Positions 10,844 through 21,709 are shown, counted from the stretch's first letter. The stretch is 64,000 nt of DNA from Candidula unifasciata (GCA_905116865.2 CAJHNH020008438.1:1-64000); one strand, 5' to 3'. A program made the numbers and translations. The notes: generated from the letters alone by a model not told the origin.

Positions 10844-10919
10844 GTAGGGAGATTGTCTGCGTTTATCGACTGTTGGACTCTCTGTAAACAAATTCCAGTG
10901 AATTAAGAGGAGAAGAAAA

Positions 10920-11195
10920 GACGATCGCACTGTATATGATAGAGATAGGAAAACCTTTCGGACAGTGCCGAGGCACAGATAGATCTTTACGGTATAGGAA
11001 GAATGGCACTGCGAGGAGTTACAAGGGGATCTAACCGGCGCTCAACATTCAGGGGATAGGCGAGACAGATATACAGACAGTATCGGAATTGGAACTCTTC
11101 TCTTGCTGCTGAAGATGAGGACGGAGCGCTTATGGAGGTGTCCCAAGTGCTCTGATGTCGAGTCCTAATTCAACATTCACTTAGCATTCAACCTT
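10920..11195 (+). repeat. Interspersed repeat family E, copy
   Basis: The core TTGCTGCTGAAGATGAGG, GGAGCGCTTATGGAG and GATGTCGA-GTCCTAATTC blocks recur at 24830, 37675, 40150 and 58020 and, reversed, at 11535, 25560 and 60830. The tail runs into AACATTC-type short repeats. It has the size and tail of a SINE, but no clear tRNA head. Confidence 0.7.
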
Positions 11196-11324
11196 TCAGA
11201 CAGAAGCTAATGGATTCGATTTCGCAAAGAGTCGGATTTAAATTAGCGACTTCAAGTATTTGTATCTCTGCCCGTACATTACCTCTCATTCGTCTCCTTG
11301 GTTTATAACTTTATTTGTGTAGTT

Positions 11325-11470
11325 TTTTTTTTTTTTTTTTGAAGCCCCACACTGGCTGTTGCCGGGGCCATAATATAACCTAACGGTTGAACGGGCTTTC
11401 CGGGTTCTCTCAACAGATGATCCTCATCCATATGGTGTCACTTTGTGTTGTCCTGCTGAGGTATAAAGTC
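11325..11470 (+). repeat. Interspersed repeat family G, copy
   Basis: CCCCACACTGGCTGTTGCCG at the left and GATCCTCATCCATATGGTG with CACTTTGTGT at the right match 38258-38437 and 35780-35975. Confidence 0.65.
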
Positions 11471-11534
11471 AGTCTTCTTGGTCTGTCTCGTGGTCTGCCA
11501 ATATTCATTTTCTTTGTGCGCGCACTTTGTGTCG

Positions 11535-11835
11535 CTCTGAATGTTGAATGCTGAATTAGAAATCGACATCATAACACTCGGGACACTCCCATTAGTGCCC
11601 AGTTCCCATCAGCAGCAGAAAACAAAGAGTTCTTATTTCCCTGGTACCAGTAACCGTCTGATTGTATATCCGTCTCATCCTTCTCGTGAGTGTTAAACGT
11701 CGGCAAGATTCCCTTGTAGCGCCTCCCAGCGCCATTGTCCTTAGACTGTAATGATCTATCTACGCTCCAGCACTGTTCACTCGCTCCCAAAGGGGCCTCA
11801 AAATATCTAACTTATCATACATCAAGTGGTGCAGA
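11535..11835 (-). repeat. Interspersed repeat family E, copy (reversed)
   Basis: The reverse complement begins with the AGCCAGCCAGTC-side block and ends with GATGTCGATTTC and AATTCAGCATTCAAC. It is the longest family E copy here and shares its left part with 60830-61160. Confidence 0.75.
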
Positions 11836-12115
11836 GCCAGCCAGTCTAACTGCCTGCTCATTTTCCAACACAGTAGGAAAACCTGAAGAAAATATCTAAA
11901 GGATGCTAACTACCCGGAATCTCTGAAGTGACGCTTGCCACTCTACACGAAGCATGCCTGTTTTCACCTTTCTTAACATGCTCTGTGAGTCAGTTTCAAT
12001 CACGGCATGTGTGTACAACTGATTCTCAGGCCAGCGAAAGGCAGCAGAGACTGCTTCCACCTCTATTCTCAAACTAGGCGTTGTGGTATCACATGCAAGG
12101 CTTTACTGCACTAGC
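11836..12115. other. Unassigned stretch in gene A intron 4
   Basis: No exon, repeat or RNA gene was recognised. Confidence 0.4.
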
Positions 12116-12119
12116 TGAC

Positions 12120-12290
12120 GTCCATTTGCCTTTGCGATGAAACCCCATCGTTAGTGCGGTCGATAGTAGGCTCGCTTTCAAATCCAGCTGCGACTCACTG
12201 CAGCTACGGTCGGTGTTCGAAACCGGGCCGTTCCCGAGGTTCACCCAGCCTCTAGGAAATGGGTACCAGAGTGACACCCTGGTGTAAATG
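12120..12290 (+). mobile_element. SINE3-like fragment with tRNA-like head
   Basis: GTTAGTGCGGTCGATAGTAG resembles a degraded A box. GGTGTTCGAAACCGGG resembles a B box. It is followed by CACCCAGCCT and GGGTACCAG, which are SINE3 body motifs. Confidence 0.45.
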
Positions 12291-13080
12291 GAGGAACGTC
12301 GCTGTAGCTACAGAGTTAGGTGCGAACGGCGACACAGACGGACAGTTTCTTATCAACTGTCCGTACTGGTGACAGAGCACTTACAGTTTATAACCGTGTG
12401 CAATGATGCTGGTTCACATCTCTCGACTTTACCTTTTAACTTTTTACCCCATGCACTTCGCCTACCCCTCAACACAGAGCCACTGAATAGCTTGTGTCGC
12501 TCTGTTTGCATTTTTCCTGATGTGCTCCAACCGTTGCCTGCATTCTTTCAGCCCTCGGGATGACAATGATTGTGGCGACTGAAACAAATTATGAAATTCA
12601 TTATTGCTGGTCACTCTATTCTCTTCTGTCTTGCACAGTTCATGGGTCCAAAGATTTGCCGAAAGACAATGACTATTTTTTAAAAGTTTGTTATAAGGCT
12701 TCGTTTTTTTTTTTTTTTTTTTAGGTTTTAATTCAGGTTCTTCTTCTTCTTCTTTACGTCATCTTTTACCGCTTCGGGTGTCAGGGGAAATATAGGTTCT
12801 GCTTCGTGCTTTACTTGCTGCTTCTACCTAAGACACATCGTGGTACTGTAGAGTTTCTCTGACGTTATCTTTCCATGTTGTTCATAGTCTACCTCTTGCG
12901 CTACGCCCCTCTCTCTCTCTTTTTTTTTTTTTTTTTATGGCATGTGCCTTGAATGGTATAGCAAATTCGGATTTCACACAAAATTTAAAAAAATTTCTTT
13001 AGCAGTGCCTATATATTTCATTAAAGCTGTTTGTATTTATTTTTCAATATCCTAAACGTATATTTTGCTTATATTTCCAG
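12291..13080. other. Rest of gene A intron 4
   Basis: Contains T-rich tracts near 12705 and 12920 and no recognised coding sequence. The end (TATATTTCCAG at 13070-13080) is the acceptor for exon 5. Confidence 0.5.
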
Positions 13081-13216
13081 GATGTGTCCTTACGCAAAAC
13101 ACGAGGCGCCAGGCAGCCATGTGATTGAGAGGAGTGTGTTTGATCCCATTATGAAACGCTGTCAGTCTTTCTCTGTTTTCTGTCCTCAAGTCGTGAAGAA
13201 CAAATCTATTATGTAA
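13081..13216 (+). CDS. Gene A, exon 5: second half of CBM14-like module and C terminus
   Basis: A 136-base terminal exon from ATTTCCAG to a TAA at 13214-13216. With the AG from exon 4 it completes an Arg codon and reads R-M-C-P-Y-A-K-H-E, then HVIERSVFDPIMKRC, QSFSVFC and a short basic tail. C-P...V-F-D-P-x(4)-C is the end of a peritrophin-A-like domain. Genes B and C have homologous last exons of 127 and 136 bases. A possible ATTAAA polyadenylation signal is at 13293-13298. Confidence 0.9.
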
Positions 13217-13292
13217 CTGTAGAAACACTATGTGTCTCAATGTGCATGTTTTTTTTTTACGTTCTATCTAAACATTAGCATAGTGTAAACGT

Positions 13293-13298
13293 ATTAAA
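13293..13298 (+). terminator. Possible polyadenylation signal ATTAAA of gene A
   Basis: The common variant ATTAAA lies 77 bases after the stop codon of gene A, a usual distance. Confidence 0.35.
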
Positions 13299-13789
13299 CA
13301 ATTTCAGTATTTATTGGCTAGTTGTTTCGTTATTAAGTAAGTGAAAATAGGTAAATGACCCTTTTTTTAAACGTTTTGGGCACAAATTGACCTGAAGAGC
13401 ACCGAGGTCAACCATACCTGTTTGTGGTGCACAACAGAAAACTGAAGCCGCGAGGTTTCAGGCTAACGGCGCATTGGCTCGCTTGAAAGCAGACGGGCAC
13501 CAGCCATGTCAAATTTGTTCCTGTCTCGCCAGACGACGGGCCTAGCAAGCCGGCTTTGGTGTAATTTACTGCTACCACTAAAGGAACTTTGAATGATTAT
13601 AGGACAAACTTTTTACAGTAGAACATCTAGTAGAAAGGCATGAGGAAGACCAAGAAAGAGATAGATAATGTTGTAAATGAAACCTGCAAAATGTTAAACA
13701 AATCCATCACACAAGTCACCAGAAAAGCGAAAGGCAAATACAGAAAACCTGGACACTGGGCTAAAACTTGGTATCAGTGAGTCGATAAA

Positions 13790-14025
13790 AGAATGAAGAG
13801 AGAGCACATAAGACTCGATAAATATTTTCATACTAATCAGCATTATGTGGGTGATGTGGTCAGCATCTTGTTGGCCGTCTTTACTCCCCAGAAATGTGCC
13901 TACTACCCATTTATAGTTACGTGGAATAGGGAGCAAGAGTCACTTCTGAAGAAACAAAAAAAAAAAGTCCGGTTCGAAACCATGACCTTGGAATTAGCAC
14001 TCTAGTGCTTCACTTTTCGCTTTGT
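13790..14025 (-). mobile_element. Degraded SINE3 copy (reversed)
   Basis: GATGTGGTCAGCATCTTG, GTCTTTACTCCCCAG and AAAGTCCGGTTCGAAACCATG fit the reversed body and B-box side of SINE3. The tRNA head is largely lost. Confidence 0.5.
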
Positions 14026-15110
14026 TATTATGGTTCCCACTATAGTATTTCTTTCCGCTCAGAAGACCACATCTGTTGCCAGATTAGGGCAAAGACGATG
14101 AAAACAAAATCCTATCTGGCACGGGACTGTGTGTTTTCACAAGGCTGGTTGCTGCCGTTTGGCTTACCTCAATTAAAACACCATCTTTGGAGGTTGACCA
14201 GATTCTCAGGGATTTTCCTTGCTAGGTGTGGTAAGCTAGTTTGGCGGAATTTATCGTCGCCTGGAGATCCCCTATAATCCTTCCCAATAATTTACAGGGC
14301 TCGAATTAAGAAAGTCTAGGGGAATTCTAATGGTCCCTGAGTTCATAAAGAAAGGAAGGGAAATACAGATAAACAAACCAATAGGGTGAATCCCCGGAAT
14401 ATAATGGAATACATAATTATTTTTCTAACTAAATTCAGAAAACCAAAGTTCAAAACTTTGTAAATTGAACTCAAATAAATCACAATGTACAATACTTCGT
14501 CTACACAAGGAATTAAATTTGATACTAAACAATATAACTTCGATGTTTGAGTTTGAAAAAAAAAAAAACCATTGTATTGATATAATGCTGACTAAGAATC
14601 CTAACAAATTATTCAACTCAAAAGGAAATTAACTCATCATTCCACATGAAAAAAAAAAAAAAAAAAATCATTTCAATGTATCAACGTCACTCATCTCAAT
14701 GATCGTTCAAGCTGAATCCGGCATTCTGTGGTATGGACAATACACTGGCGGCCACAATTGAAGTGATTGGATATCTGCATAAGTCTTCAGTTCATTTCGG
14801 AATCTCCTTCTATAATGTTGTTAACAATCTATAGGGTTACAGGGAACCTGAGAAAATACATCAATCAGCCTTGTGTTGAGAATTATGTCGACACATCTGG
14901 GGCAGGTAGAGGTGTTGTGGTGTTTGTGGTGTTTGCAGATTAGTAAGGGAAAGAGCAAGGTTCATACTTTGTCTTTCTCCACGAGCCATATCGATTATAA
15001 ATCTCTCCACCCTGTTATAATATATTGTTTTATACATACACAATTCTTGCACGATCATATAAAACTTGACATGATTAAGTAGACACAAATTCGCATGCGG
15101 ATTGGACAGT
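14026..15110. other. Intergenic stretch without recognised features
   Basis: AT-rich, with poly-A tracts near 14560 and 14650. No exon or repeat family was recognised. Confidence 0.45.
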
Positions 15111-15114
15111 CATT

Positions 15115-15285
15115 AGTTCAGTCATTAGTTCAAGTCCCAACAGACCCAGGTCGACTTCGCCTTGAATGGACACCAGCTATAGTCATGGGGAGTAAAGGCG
15201 GCAGGTGTGATGTTGACCACATCAACGCCCAGGTACCACTTGGTCCATAAACAATGGCCAACCCTATATGCCCACACAGCTGACA
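15115..15285 (+). mobile_element. SINE3 fragment
   Basis: GACCCAGGTCGACTTCGCCT, AGTAAAGGCGGCAGGTGTGA and GTCCATAAACAAT match the SINE3 body in order. Head and tail are missing. Confidence 0.5.
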
Positions 15286-16095
15286 ACTTTTACTCAAATT
15301 TTATGTTGCATAATTTAATAAACATAAGCAATGTAATGTATACCCAACTGATGATACCACATGGCACAGGATGATGGTTTATACTGTAAGATCTTTATGC
15401 AAGGAAACTGAATGAATATTTTCCGAAAAGGTGACAGAGGGAAGGAGGGTTCGCTATTGTATAGTCATAACTGTGAATAGTAGCCTAAAGAAAGTTATAA
15501 ATGTAGGGACTAGTAAATTGTCCAACGGACAAGTATCAAGGTTGATGAAGTCACGGAATATTTATACAATGGTAGAATATAGAATGATAGGATCTCGATA
15601 ACATATTTCAGATTACAGCTAAGGCTTACAGGGGATCTCAGCTACTCCCTACCATTATAAATCTCACCTGAATTCGTATGATTTTATTATTATTATTATT
15701 ATTTCTTGGTAGTAGGCGGATGAAATGGCTGGGGCTGTCGTTTGGTGTAGTGACGAATCTAGCTCTAAGGGTTTCTCCTAGTAACCTACGAAAACGTCAT
15801 AAGTTATGTGCGCCTTCGTACATTTTCTACTCTTCTCGCATCTATGTTCAACTATGTTTATTTTAAGTGCGCAATTCTTTTAACCACAAGATGCAATTAA
15901 CTCTTGCCTGACTGAAATATTCCGATGGTTTGTCACACTAGGCTGCTATCCAGACTGACATTTTATAATCTCCTTATGGTCAGACTTTTAGGAGAATCAT
16001 TTTGGAAAATAAAAACAGAGGCAATGAAGCAAATTATATATAGATACACCACATCTCAGAATTACAGATAGGTTAAAGATGTTTTTGCAAGCAGG
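15286..16095. other. Intergenic stretch without recognised features
   Basis: Contains a short (TTA)n near 15680. Nothing else was recognised. Confidence 0.45.

Positions 16096-16099
<4 letters not shown>

Positions 16100-16167
<68 letters not shown>
16100..16167. repeat. (TA)n microsatellite
   Basis: About 34 copies of TA. Confidence 0.95.
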
Positions 16168-16168
<1 letters not shown>

Positions 16169-16239
16169 GTGCCATAGTACAATCTGCAGGATTTCGATTA
16201 TTAGCATAGGTGCCAACAGAAACAAAACACTGGGGTTTG

Positions 16240-16640
16240 GGAGGGGGTGACAACCATGGGCCTCCCTACAAACTTTCTGGAGGTGGAGGGGGTGACAAAC
16301 CTGGGCCTCCCTACAAACTTTCTGAAGGTGGAAGGGGTGATAACCCTGGGCATCCCTAAAATCTGTCTGAAGGTGGAGAGGGTGACAACCCTTGGCCTCC
16401 TTACAAACTTTCTAGAAGTAGAGGGGGTGACAACCCTTGGCCTCCTTGCAAACTTTGTAGAGGTGGAGGGGGGTGATAACCCTAGGCTTCCTTACAAACT
16501 ATCTGAAGGTGGAGGAGCTGACAACCCTGGGCCTCCCTACAAACTTTCTGAAGGTGGAGTGGGTGACAACCCTGGGTGTTCGTACAAACTATGTGAAGGT
16601 GGAGGGGTGACAACCCTGGGCCTCCTTACAAACTGTCGGT
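16240..16640 (+). repeat. 45-base minisatellite that stays in frame
   Basis: About nine copies of a 45-base unit (GACAACCCTGGGCCTCC, CTACAAACTTTCTGAAGG, TGGAGGGGGT). Because 45 is a multiple of three it gives a 148-residue open frame with repeats such as DNPGPPYKLSEGGG. No splice sites or homologous exon support it as coding. Confidence 0.85.
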
Positions 16641-17690
16641 CAGGAATGGGCCATCTATGGACAGGACAGACATCATCAATGCCATACGAGTGACTCAAAG
16701 CTGCGAGGCTTTTAGTTTCGTGGAAAGGGATTTTCCATAAATAGACTGCATACCCTGGGTGTATAAACTGCAGTTGTGTGACGCGAAAACCATGCGGGGG
16801 CATGGGAAATGAGCTGAAAAGAACGGAAGTTGTTAGCTCAAAACAATTGGAGACGTACTCCGGTGGAGATCGGCGCACTTATGGGCATGCATGATGTGTT
16901 ATGAAGATGAACATCAAAATGAACAATGTATAATGAACAACGGAAAAAGGATTTAAATGCAAAACTGAAGTTCTGCAACAAGATAAAAGTCCAGAATTGG
17001 ACAAACAGCTGGAGTTACAACCTCTAAATCGGAAGAAGAAGACGAAGAAGGTACCAAATCAAATCCTAAAAACCGCAGCAGAAGACTTTAGACGATTGCC
17101 TGATGGCTTGCTTAAAGGTCGTCCCTTTGAATAGGTAATAACTGACCCTGACATCAAGGAGAAAAGTCAATAGACAACAGCCACGGCATATTTCAAATGC
17201 CTGTAACAGTCTCCAAAGGCTCCATCAACACCAATTATTCACTGCAATTGCTGTCTTTAGCTGACAGAAACAGAGTTCACGATAAACCAGTCGATATGCA
17301 AGCATTATTGCGTAAGGCAAAATACCAGATGGCATACCATTCCCTATTTTATTTTATGTTTTTTCGTTTTGTATTTGACTTCGAAAAAAAAAAAAATGTC
17401 ATTTCACAATACAAATCACAGGAAGCCCGGACAAAAGCATTCCACTTACAATAAACAACTCCCGGTGTTGTATCATGCACTCAACTCGCTACTTCCTGAG
17501 ATTTCGTCTTCACCTCGTTTGCTGTCACATCCAAATGCCGCTGGCAATTGGAACCATAACTGTCTACTTGATTACTAGAAAAATAAACAATGTCCAACAC
17601 GCGAAGGAAGGTGTCAGCAAGAAAGGCAAAGAGATATTGAAAGATTTGTATTGCCTGTCAATGCTCAGTTAGAAATTTAGTTGCAAATCC
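16641..17690. other. Intergenic stretch without recognised features
   Basis: Several short open frames but no family resemblance. The stretch near 17095-17330 may be degraded mobile-element coding sequence; I could not place it. Confidence 0.4.
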
Positions 17691-17694
17691 TTTA

Positions 17695-17935
17695 CATGGC
17701 GTTCCAGAACCAATCCCATATTTTTTTTTGGTTTAGGGGGGGGGGGGGTGTTCCTGTGGGTTTTTAATGCAAATATACGTCCAGAGGTTTGCCATTGCCA
17801 TCTGGACGGTCAGCATCTTGATACTACTGTCGAAACCAATACAAGGCGCATGGCCCGCAGCTGGGATCGAACCCAGCACCCTGGCATTACGAAGCATGTT
17901 CGCTGCGCCTAAGCCACAGACGCTCAGTTAGAACC
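17695..17935 (-). mobile_element. SINE2 copy (reversed)
   Basis: On the minus strand the tRNA-like head has TGTGGCTTAGGCGCAGCG (A box) and GGGTTCGATCCCAGC (B box). The body has GTATTGGTTTCGACAG, and the tail has TGGTTCTGGAACGCC. The body contains a G run. Copies are also at 18995, 19225, 22770, 36063 and 38440. Confidence 0.8.
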
Positions 17936-17944
17936 CCATACTAT

Positions 17945-18165
17945 TATTACTGAGTAACAGCTGGCCGAGCGGTTACAACATCGGGATTTCTAGCAGGAGA
18001 GACGGGTTCGATCCCCAGGTAAGGTGATGCAGTTTTTCTGTCGGGGGCAAACATCAAACATCCTAACCTGCACAGTTTGTGGCGACAGCACTAATCAGGC
18101 GGTAAGCCTGAGGCTCAGTGTCTACATGTCTATACTGCCTAAAACGTGGTAAAACAGACAGAAGT
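17945..18165 (+). mobile_element. SINE4 copy
   Basis: The head GCTGGCCGAGCGGTTACAAC with B box GGGTTCGATCCCC resembles a Leu/Ser-type tRNA. The body CCTAACCTG, CACAGTTTGTGGCGACAGC and ACTAATCAGG is shared with segments inside the R1 copies (6730-6770 reversed, 42440-42485), so R1 appears to have absorbed this SINE. Confidence 0.7.
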
Positions 18166-18464
18166 GACAGTTTTTTAATTGTTACTAATATTATTTTTTT
18201 AAAGACGGATTGGTGTGCGGCGAACATCACACTGGTCGCTTTTATTCCCAATACATTTTTAATACCAATTTTAGACTGAGTCGATTTCGAAGCCCTTGAT
18301 CGACTTTTCAAATTCAGTTTTCAAAGTGCGGACTGCATAATAACAGCAATTTGTAAAAAAAAAAAAAAAAACAATAATTTTAATAAGAATGTAAAGAAAT
18401 AACTAAAATAAAAAAAAAAAAAAACCATAAAATAAAAGGAAAATCATACATTAATTTCAAAAGG

Positions 18465-18760
18465 TTTTGAACTAGGTCACTTGTCTTCAGGAAAATAGGT
18501 CACCCACTCACAATTGTGCCTAAAAGGCTTTAGACTTTTCACGGTCCACATGTCTTAAAAACTATCTTCCAGGTAGATTATGCAGATATAATCTCCCAAC
18601 AAGGATGGGCGGACAATATTTGTTGTGTAGATAAGCGAATTTCTGAAACGGAAATAGAAACACTGGATTTTTTTTTGGGGGGGTGGGGGGGGGGGGGGGG
18701 GGGTTCTGTGTTTGTTGCCGAAGCGTGGAGACTAGCTTGGATATTGTATCTTGGATCAAC
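18465..18760 (+). promoter_or_regulatory. Gene B proximal upstream region conserved with gene C
   Basis: Blocks shared in order with 30010-30317 include TAGGTCA, GAAAAT-x-GTCACC, a CCTAA-x-GG block, TTTCACG, CATATCTTA/CATGTCTTA, ATCTTCCA and GAATTTCTGAAAC/TAGTTTCTGAAAC. A homopolymer (T then G run, 18668-18703) follows, then a conserved 5' leader. It has no clear TATA box. Its function as promoter is inferred from position and conservation. Confidence 0.5.
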
Positions 18761-18848
18761 ATGGACTTACATGAGTGTGGCTCTGCTGAAAAGAATAAAC
18801 AACCCTCTGCAACTATGCTGGTCTTGATGATGTTGGTCGTTTTTGTGG
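18761..18848 (+). CDS. Gene B, exon 1: signal-peptide exon
   Basis: The exon ends at GTGG/GTAAGT (phase 1), exactly like gene C exon 1. The first in-frame ATG, 18761, gives MDLHECGSAEKNKQPSAT before a hydrophobic run MLVLMMLVVFVG. A second in-frame ATG at 18815 would start right at the hydrophobic run and leave only about 11 residues of it, too short for a normal signal peptide, so I take 18761. In alignment with gene C the position of C's ATG reads ATA here, which suggests that the ancestral start was lost and an upstream or downstream ATG is now used. Exon 1 joins exon 2 as G/GA, a Gly codon. Confidence 0.72.
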
Positions 18849-18918
18849 GTAAGTTCACAATACAATGTCTGGTTAAAGAGTCAGGAATTTAAACAATGCA
18901 ATTTTTGTGACTGCCTAT

Positions 18919-18920
<2 letters not shown>

Positions 18921-18978
<58 letters not shown>
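18921..18978. repeat. (TA)n microsatellite, gene B intron 1
   Basis: About 29 copies of TA beginning 73 bases after the donor of exon 1. Confidence 0.95.
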
Positions 18979-18980
<2 letters not shown>

Positions 18981-18994
18981 CGTTAATTGCCTAT

Positions 18995-19202
18995 CATTTA
19001 CAGGGCGTTGCAGAACCAACCCCAGCATTTTTAAGCTGTTGTAGTTTTTCTAGGCAAATTTATATCCAGTAGTTTTCCATTGCTTTCGGACGGTCGGTTT
19101 CTCGATACCACTGTCGAAACCAATACCAGGCGCAAGGGCCCGCAGCTGGGATCGAATCCGGCATTACAAAGTGCGTTCGCAACGTCTAAGCCACAGACGC
19201 CG

Positions 19203-19205
<3 letters not shown>
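18995..19205 (-). mobile_element. SINE2 copy (reversed), left arm of an inverted pair
   Basis: The head (GGATTCGATCCCAGC on the minus strand) and body (GTATTGGTTTCGACAGTGG) are intact. An oppositely oriented partial SINE2 starts 20 bases downstream, separated by a CA/TA microsatellite. Confidence 0.85.
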
Positions 19206-19224
<19 letters not shown>

Positions 19225-19234
<10 letters not shown>

Positions 19235-19380
19235 GGCATCGAGAATCCGACCGTCCAGGTAGCAATGGCAAACTACTGGACGTAAATTTGCCTAGAAAAA
19301 AAACCACAACAGCTAAAAAATGCTAGAGTTGGTTCTGCAACGTCCTGTTAAGGATACGCAACCAACTAATTATACTTTAA
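19225..19380 (+). mobile_element. SINE2 partial copy, right arm of an inverted pair
   Basis: Body and tail only: ATCGAGAATCCGACCGTCCA through ACTACTGGACGTAAATTTGC to GGTTCTGCAACGTCC. It is the reverse complement of much of 18995-19120. Confidence 0.8.
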
Positions 19381-19645
19381 TCAGAAGGTGGTGGATTCAA
19401 GTCCAGATGGAGCCAAACTGTTGTTGTTGTTGTTGTTGTTTTTTTTTTTTGGGTCAAAAAAATAATCTTGGCTGTCAGGTCGACCCAACCTTACGTGGGT
19501 AGCAGGAAATGTCCTGTGAAATAAAGGCAGCCATTGTGATGCTGACCAGAATCAACCGGCGAGTGCAGTTTGGTCTATAGAATCTAGGTCTAGTCATATA
19601 TTTCAAAAACAGCTAGAGGTTTAGAAAAGGGTCCTTTACTTTACG
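19370..19645 (+). mobile_element. SINE3 copy
   Basis: AGGTCGACCCAACCTTACG, GTAGCAGGAAATGTCCTGTG, AAATAAAGGCAGCC and TAGAAAAGGGTCCTTTACTT match the SINE3 body and tail. A (TTG)n and T run lies upstream, and a degraded tRNA head precedes it. Confidence 0.7.
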
Positions 19646-19697
19646 TAACCTGCTTATACTTATATCTAACATACCTTCACATTTGTTTTAAATGTTC

Positions 19698-19972
19698 GGC
19701 TCTCCTGTCAACTACGGTCGGTAGACAACAGTAGACGGCCGGTTAGTCGGAGTTCTGTCCCTTGGCTGCAGTGCAAATACAAACCCTAACCCAAACCGTA
19801 ACCGTATGATTATAGCAGGGCAGTGCACGCTGACTATCGCCAACACACAGTAATTGTGTCAATTGTTTCGTTCCCTCCTTTTCCACTCCGTAATTGCACT
19901 GTAGCCAAGGGACAGAACTCCGACTAACCGGCCGTGTACTGTTGTCAACCGGCCGTAGTTTACAGGAGAGCC
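19698..19972. mobile_element. 275-base MITE with long inverted repeats (hAT-like target duplication)
   Basis: The ends are inverted repeats of about 80 bases, starting GGCTCTCCTGTCAACTACGG on the left and, as reverse complement, GGCTCTCCTGTAAACTACGG on the right. The flanking 8-mers AAATGTTC (19690-19697) and AAATTTTC (19973-19980) differ by one base and look like a target-site duplication, the length made by hAT-type transposases. No transposase is encoded. Confidence 0.82.
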
Positions 19973-20392
19973 AAATTTTCTTTTCTTTTATTTCATATTA
20001 TTACTTTTTTCTGTCTTTTATCAGAATAATTTGTGTATCATTAAAATTTGTATTTCTTTTTGTCCACTATTATATTATATATTAACAAAATAACTTTTGA
20101 CGTGTATATCTATTTTTAGCTGTTGTTTATTTTATTTTATTTCATTTACTCCACATCACATTTTTTAAACGGTTTTCATGCCACCCCTTAGAGATCTAAA
20201 TACACCCCTCTTTGTTACGTTTGTGTAGTTTATGTTTAACACAGGCTGCCGGCCGAAACGTTATTTGTGTTGTTTTGTGCACGTTTTTCTGCTTCCCCAT
20301 TTCGTTAAGCTTTTAAGTCACATTTCACTGGAATTCCTTGTATTAGCTTGACTGTAGTCACCCCCCTCATTTTCACCTACTTATACTTGCAG

Positions 20393-20701
20393 GAAACAGC
20401 GAGGCAAAAACAAGCTTTGACTGTTTTCAGGAATATCAGTCCAAAAATAATGTTACATGCGAGGAGCAAACTAATTTTGCCAAGTGCGTGGTTCAGGTGG
20501 AAGGCTATCTCAACAGTACCCGGACACTTTCAGATGCCGAGCGGTTCGAAACTACCGTTGGCTCCTTCAATCTGAGCCATGTTTCAGGCTGTTCGCTAGA
20601 TCTCAACATGACAGCTCCCAAGGCTTACGAGGACTTTCTGACAGCGGTGTCAGGGGTATTAACTCAACAACCTCAGGGTGAAGCCGTCGCTCTCACAGCA
20701 G
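20393..20701 (+). CDS. Gene B, exon 2: first four-cysteine domain
   Basis: A 309-base phase 1-1 exon between ACTTGCAG and GTGGGT, the same length as gene A exon 2. It encodes (G)-NSEAKTSFDC, then the cysteine pattern C-x(11)-C-x(8)-C-x(34)-C-x(2)-D-L, and ends EAVALTAG. Sequons NVT, NST, NLS and NMT suggest heavy N-glycosylation. The domain is not one I recognise. The remainder after the last cysteine contains a predicted helical stretch (KAYEDFLTAVSGVL). The donor is followed within about 60 bases by a giant ATGT microsatellite. Confidence 0.93.
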
Positions 20702-20763
20702 GTGGGTTGTAGATGTTGAAGAGGTGCCGACACATAGCAAGCATTGGTTTGGTTTAACCGTTC

Positions 20764-21709
20764 TGTATGTATGTATGTATGTATGTATGTATGTATGTAT
20801 GTATGTATGTATGTATGTATGTATGTATGTATGTATGTATGTATGTATGTATGTATGTATGTATGTATGTATGTATGTATGTATGTATGTATGTATGTAT
20901 GTATGTATGTATGTATGTATGTATGTATGTATGTATGTATGTATGTATGTATGTATGTATGTATGTATGTATGTATGTATGTATGTATGTATGTATGTAT
21001 GTATGTATGTATGTATGTATGTATGTATGTATGTATGTATGTATGTATGTATGTATGTATGTATGTATGTATGTATGTATGTATGTATGTATGTATGTAT
21101 GTATGTATGTATGTATGTATGTATGTATGTATGTATGTATGTATGTATGTATGTATGTATGTATGTATGTATGTATGTATGTATGTATGTATGTATGTAT
21201 GTATGTATGTATGTATGTATGTATGTATGTATGTATGTATGTATGTATGTATGTATGTATGTATGTATGTATGTATGTATGTATGTATGTATGTATGTAT
21301 GTATGTATGTATGTATGTATGTATGTATGTATGTATGTATGTATGTATGTATGTATGTATGTATGTATGTATGTATGTATGTATGTATGTATGTATGTAT
21401 GTATGTATGTATGTATGTATGTATGTATGTATGTATGTATGTATGTATGTATGTATGTATGTATGTATGTATGTATGTATGTATGTATGTATGTATGTAT
21501 GTATGTATGTATGTATGTATGTATGTATGTATGTATGTATGTATGTATGTATGTATGTATGTATGTATGTATGTATGTATGTATGTATGTATGTATGTAT
21601 GTATGTGTATGTATGTATGTATGTATGTATGTATGTATGTATGTATGTATGTATGTATGTATGTATGTATGTATGTATGTATGTATGTATGTATGTATGT
21701 ATGTATGTA
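20764..21709. repeat. (ATGT)n giant microsatellite, about 945 bases
   Basis: Around 236 nearly perfect copies of GTAT/ATGT, with a single visible interruption near 21605 where two bases are missing. It reads MYVC in all three + frames and HTYI on the minus strand, which are not genes. It ends directly at a truncated R1 element terminus (ACGCGTTGCTGTGGCAT). Confidence 0.98.

Noticed and set aside
17945..18010. tRNA gene candidates at SINE heads (also 26140, 41826, 57465, 61970)
   Set aside because: A and B boxes are present but acceptor stems do not close and each is followed by a shared non-tRNA body; they are SINEs.
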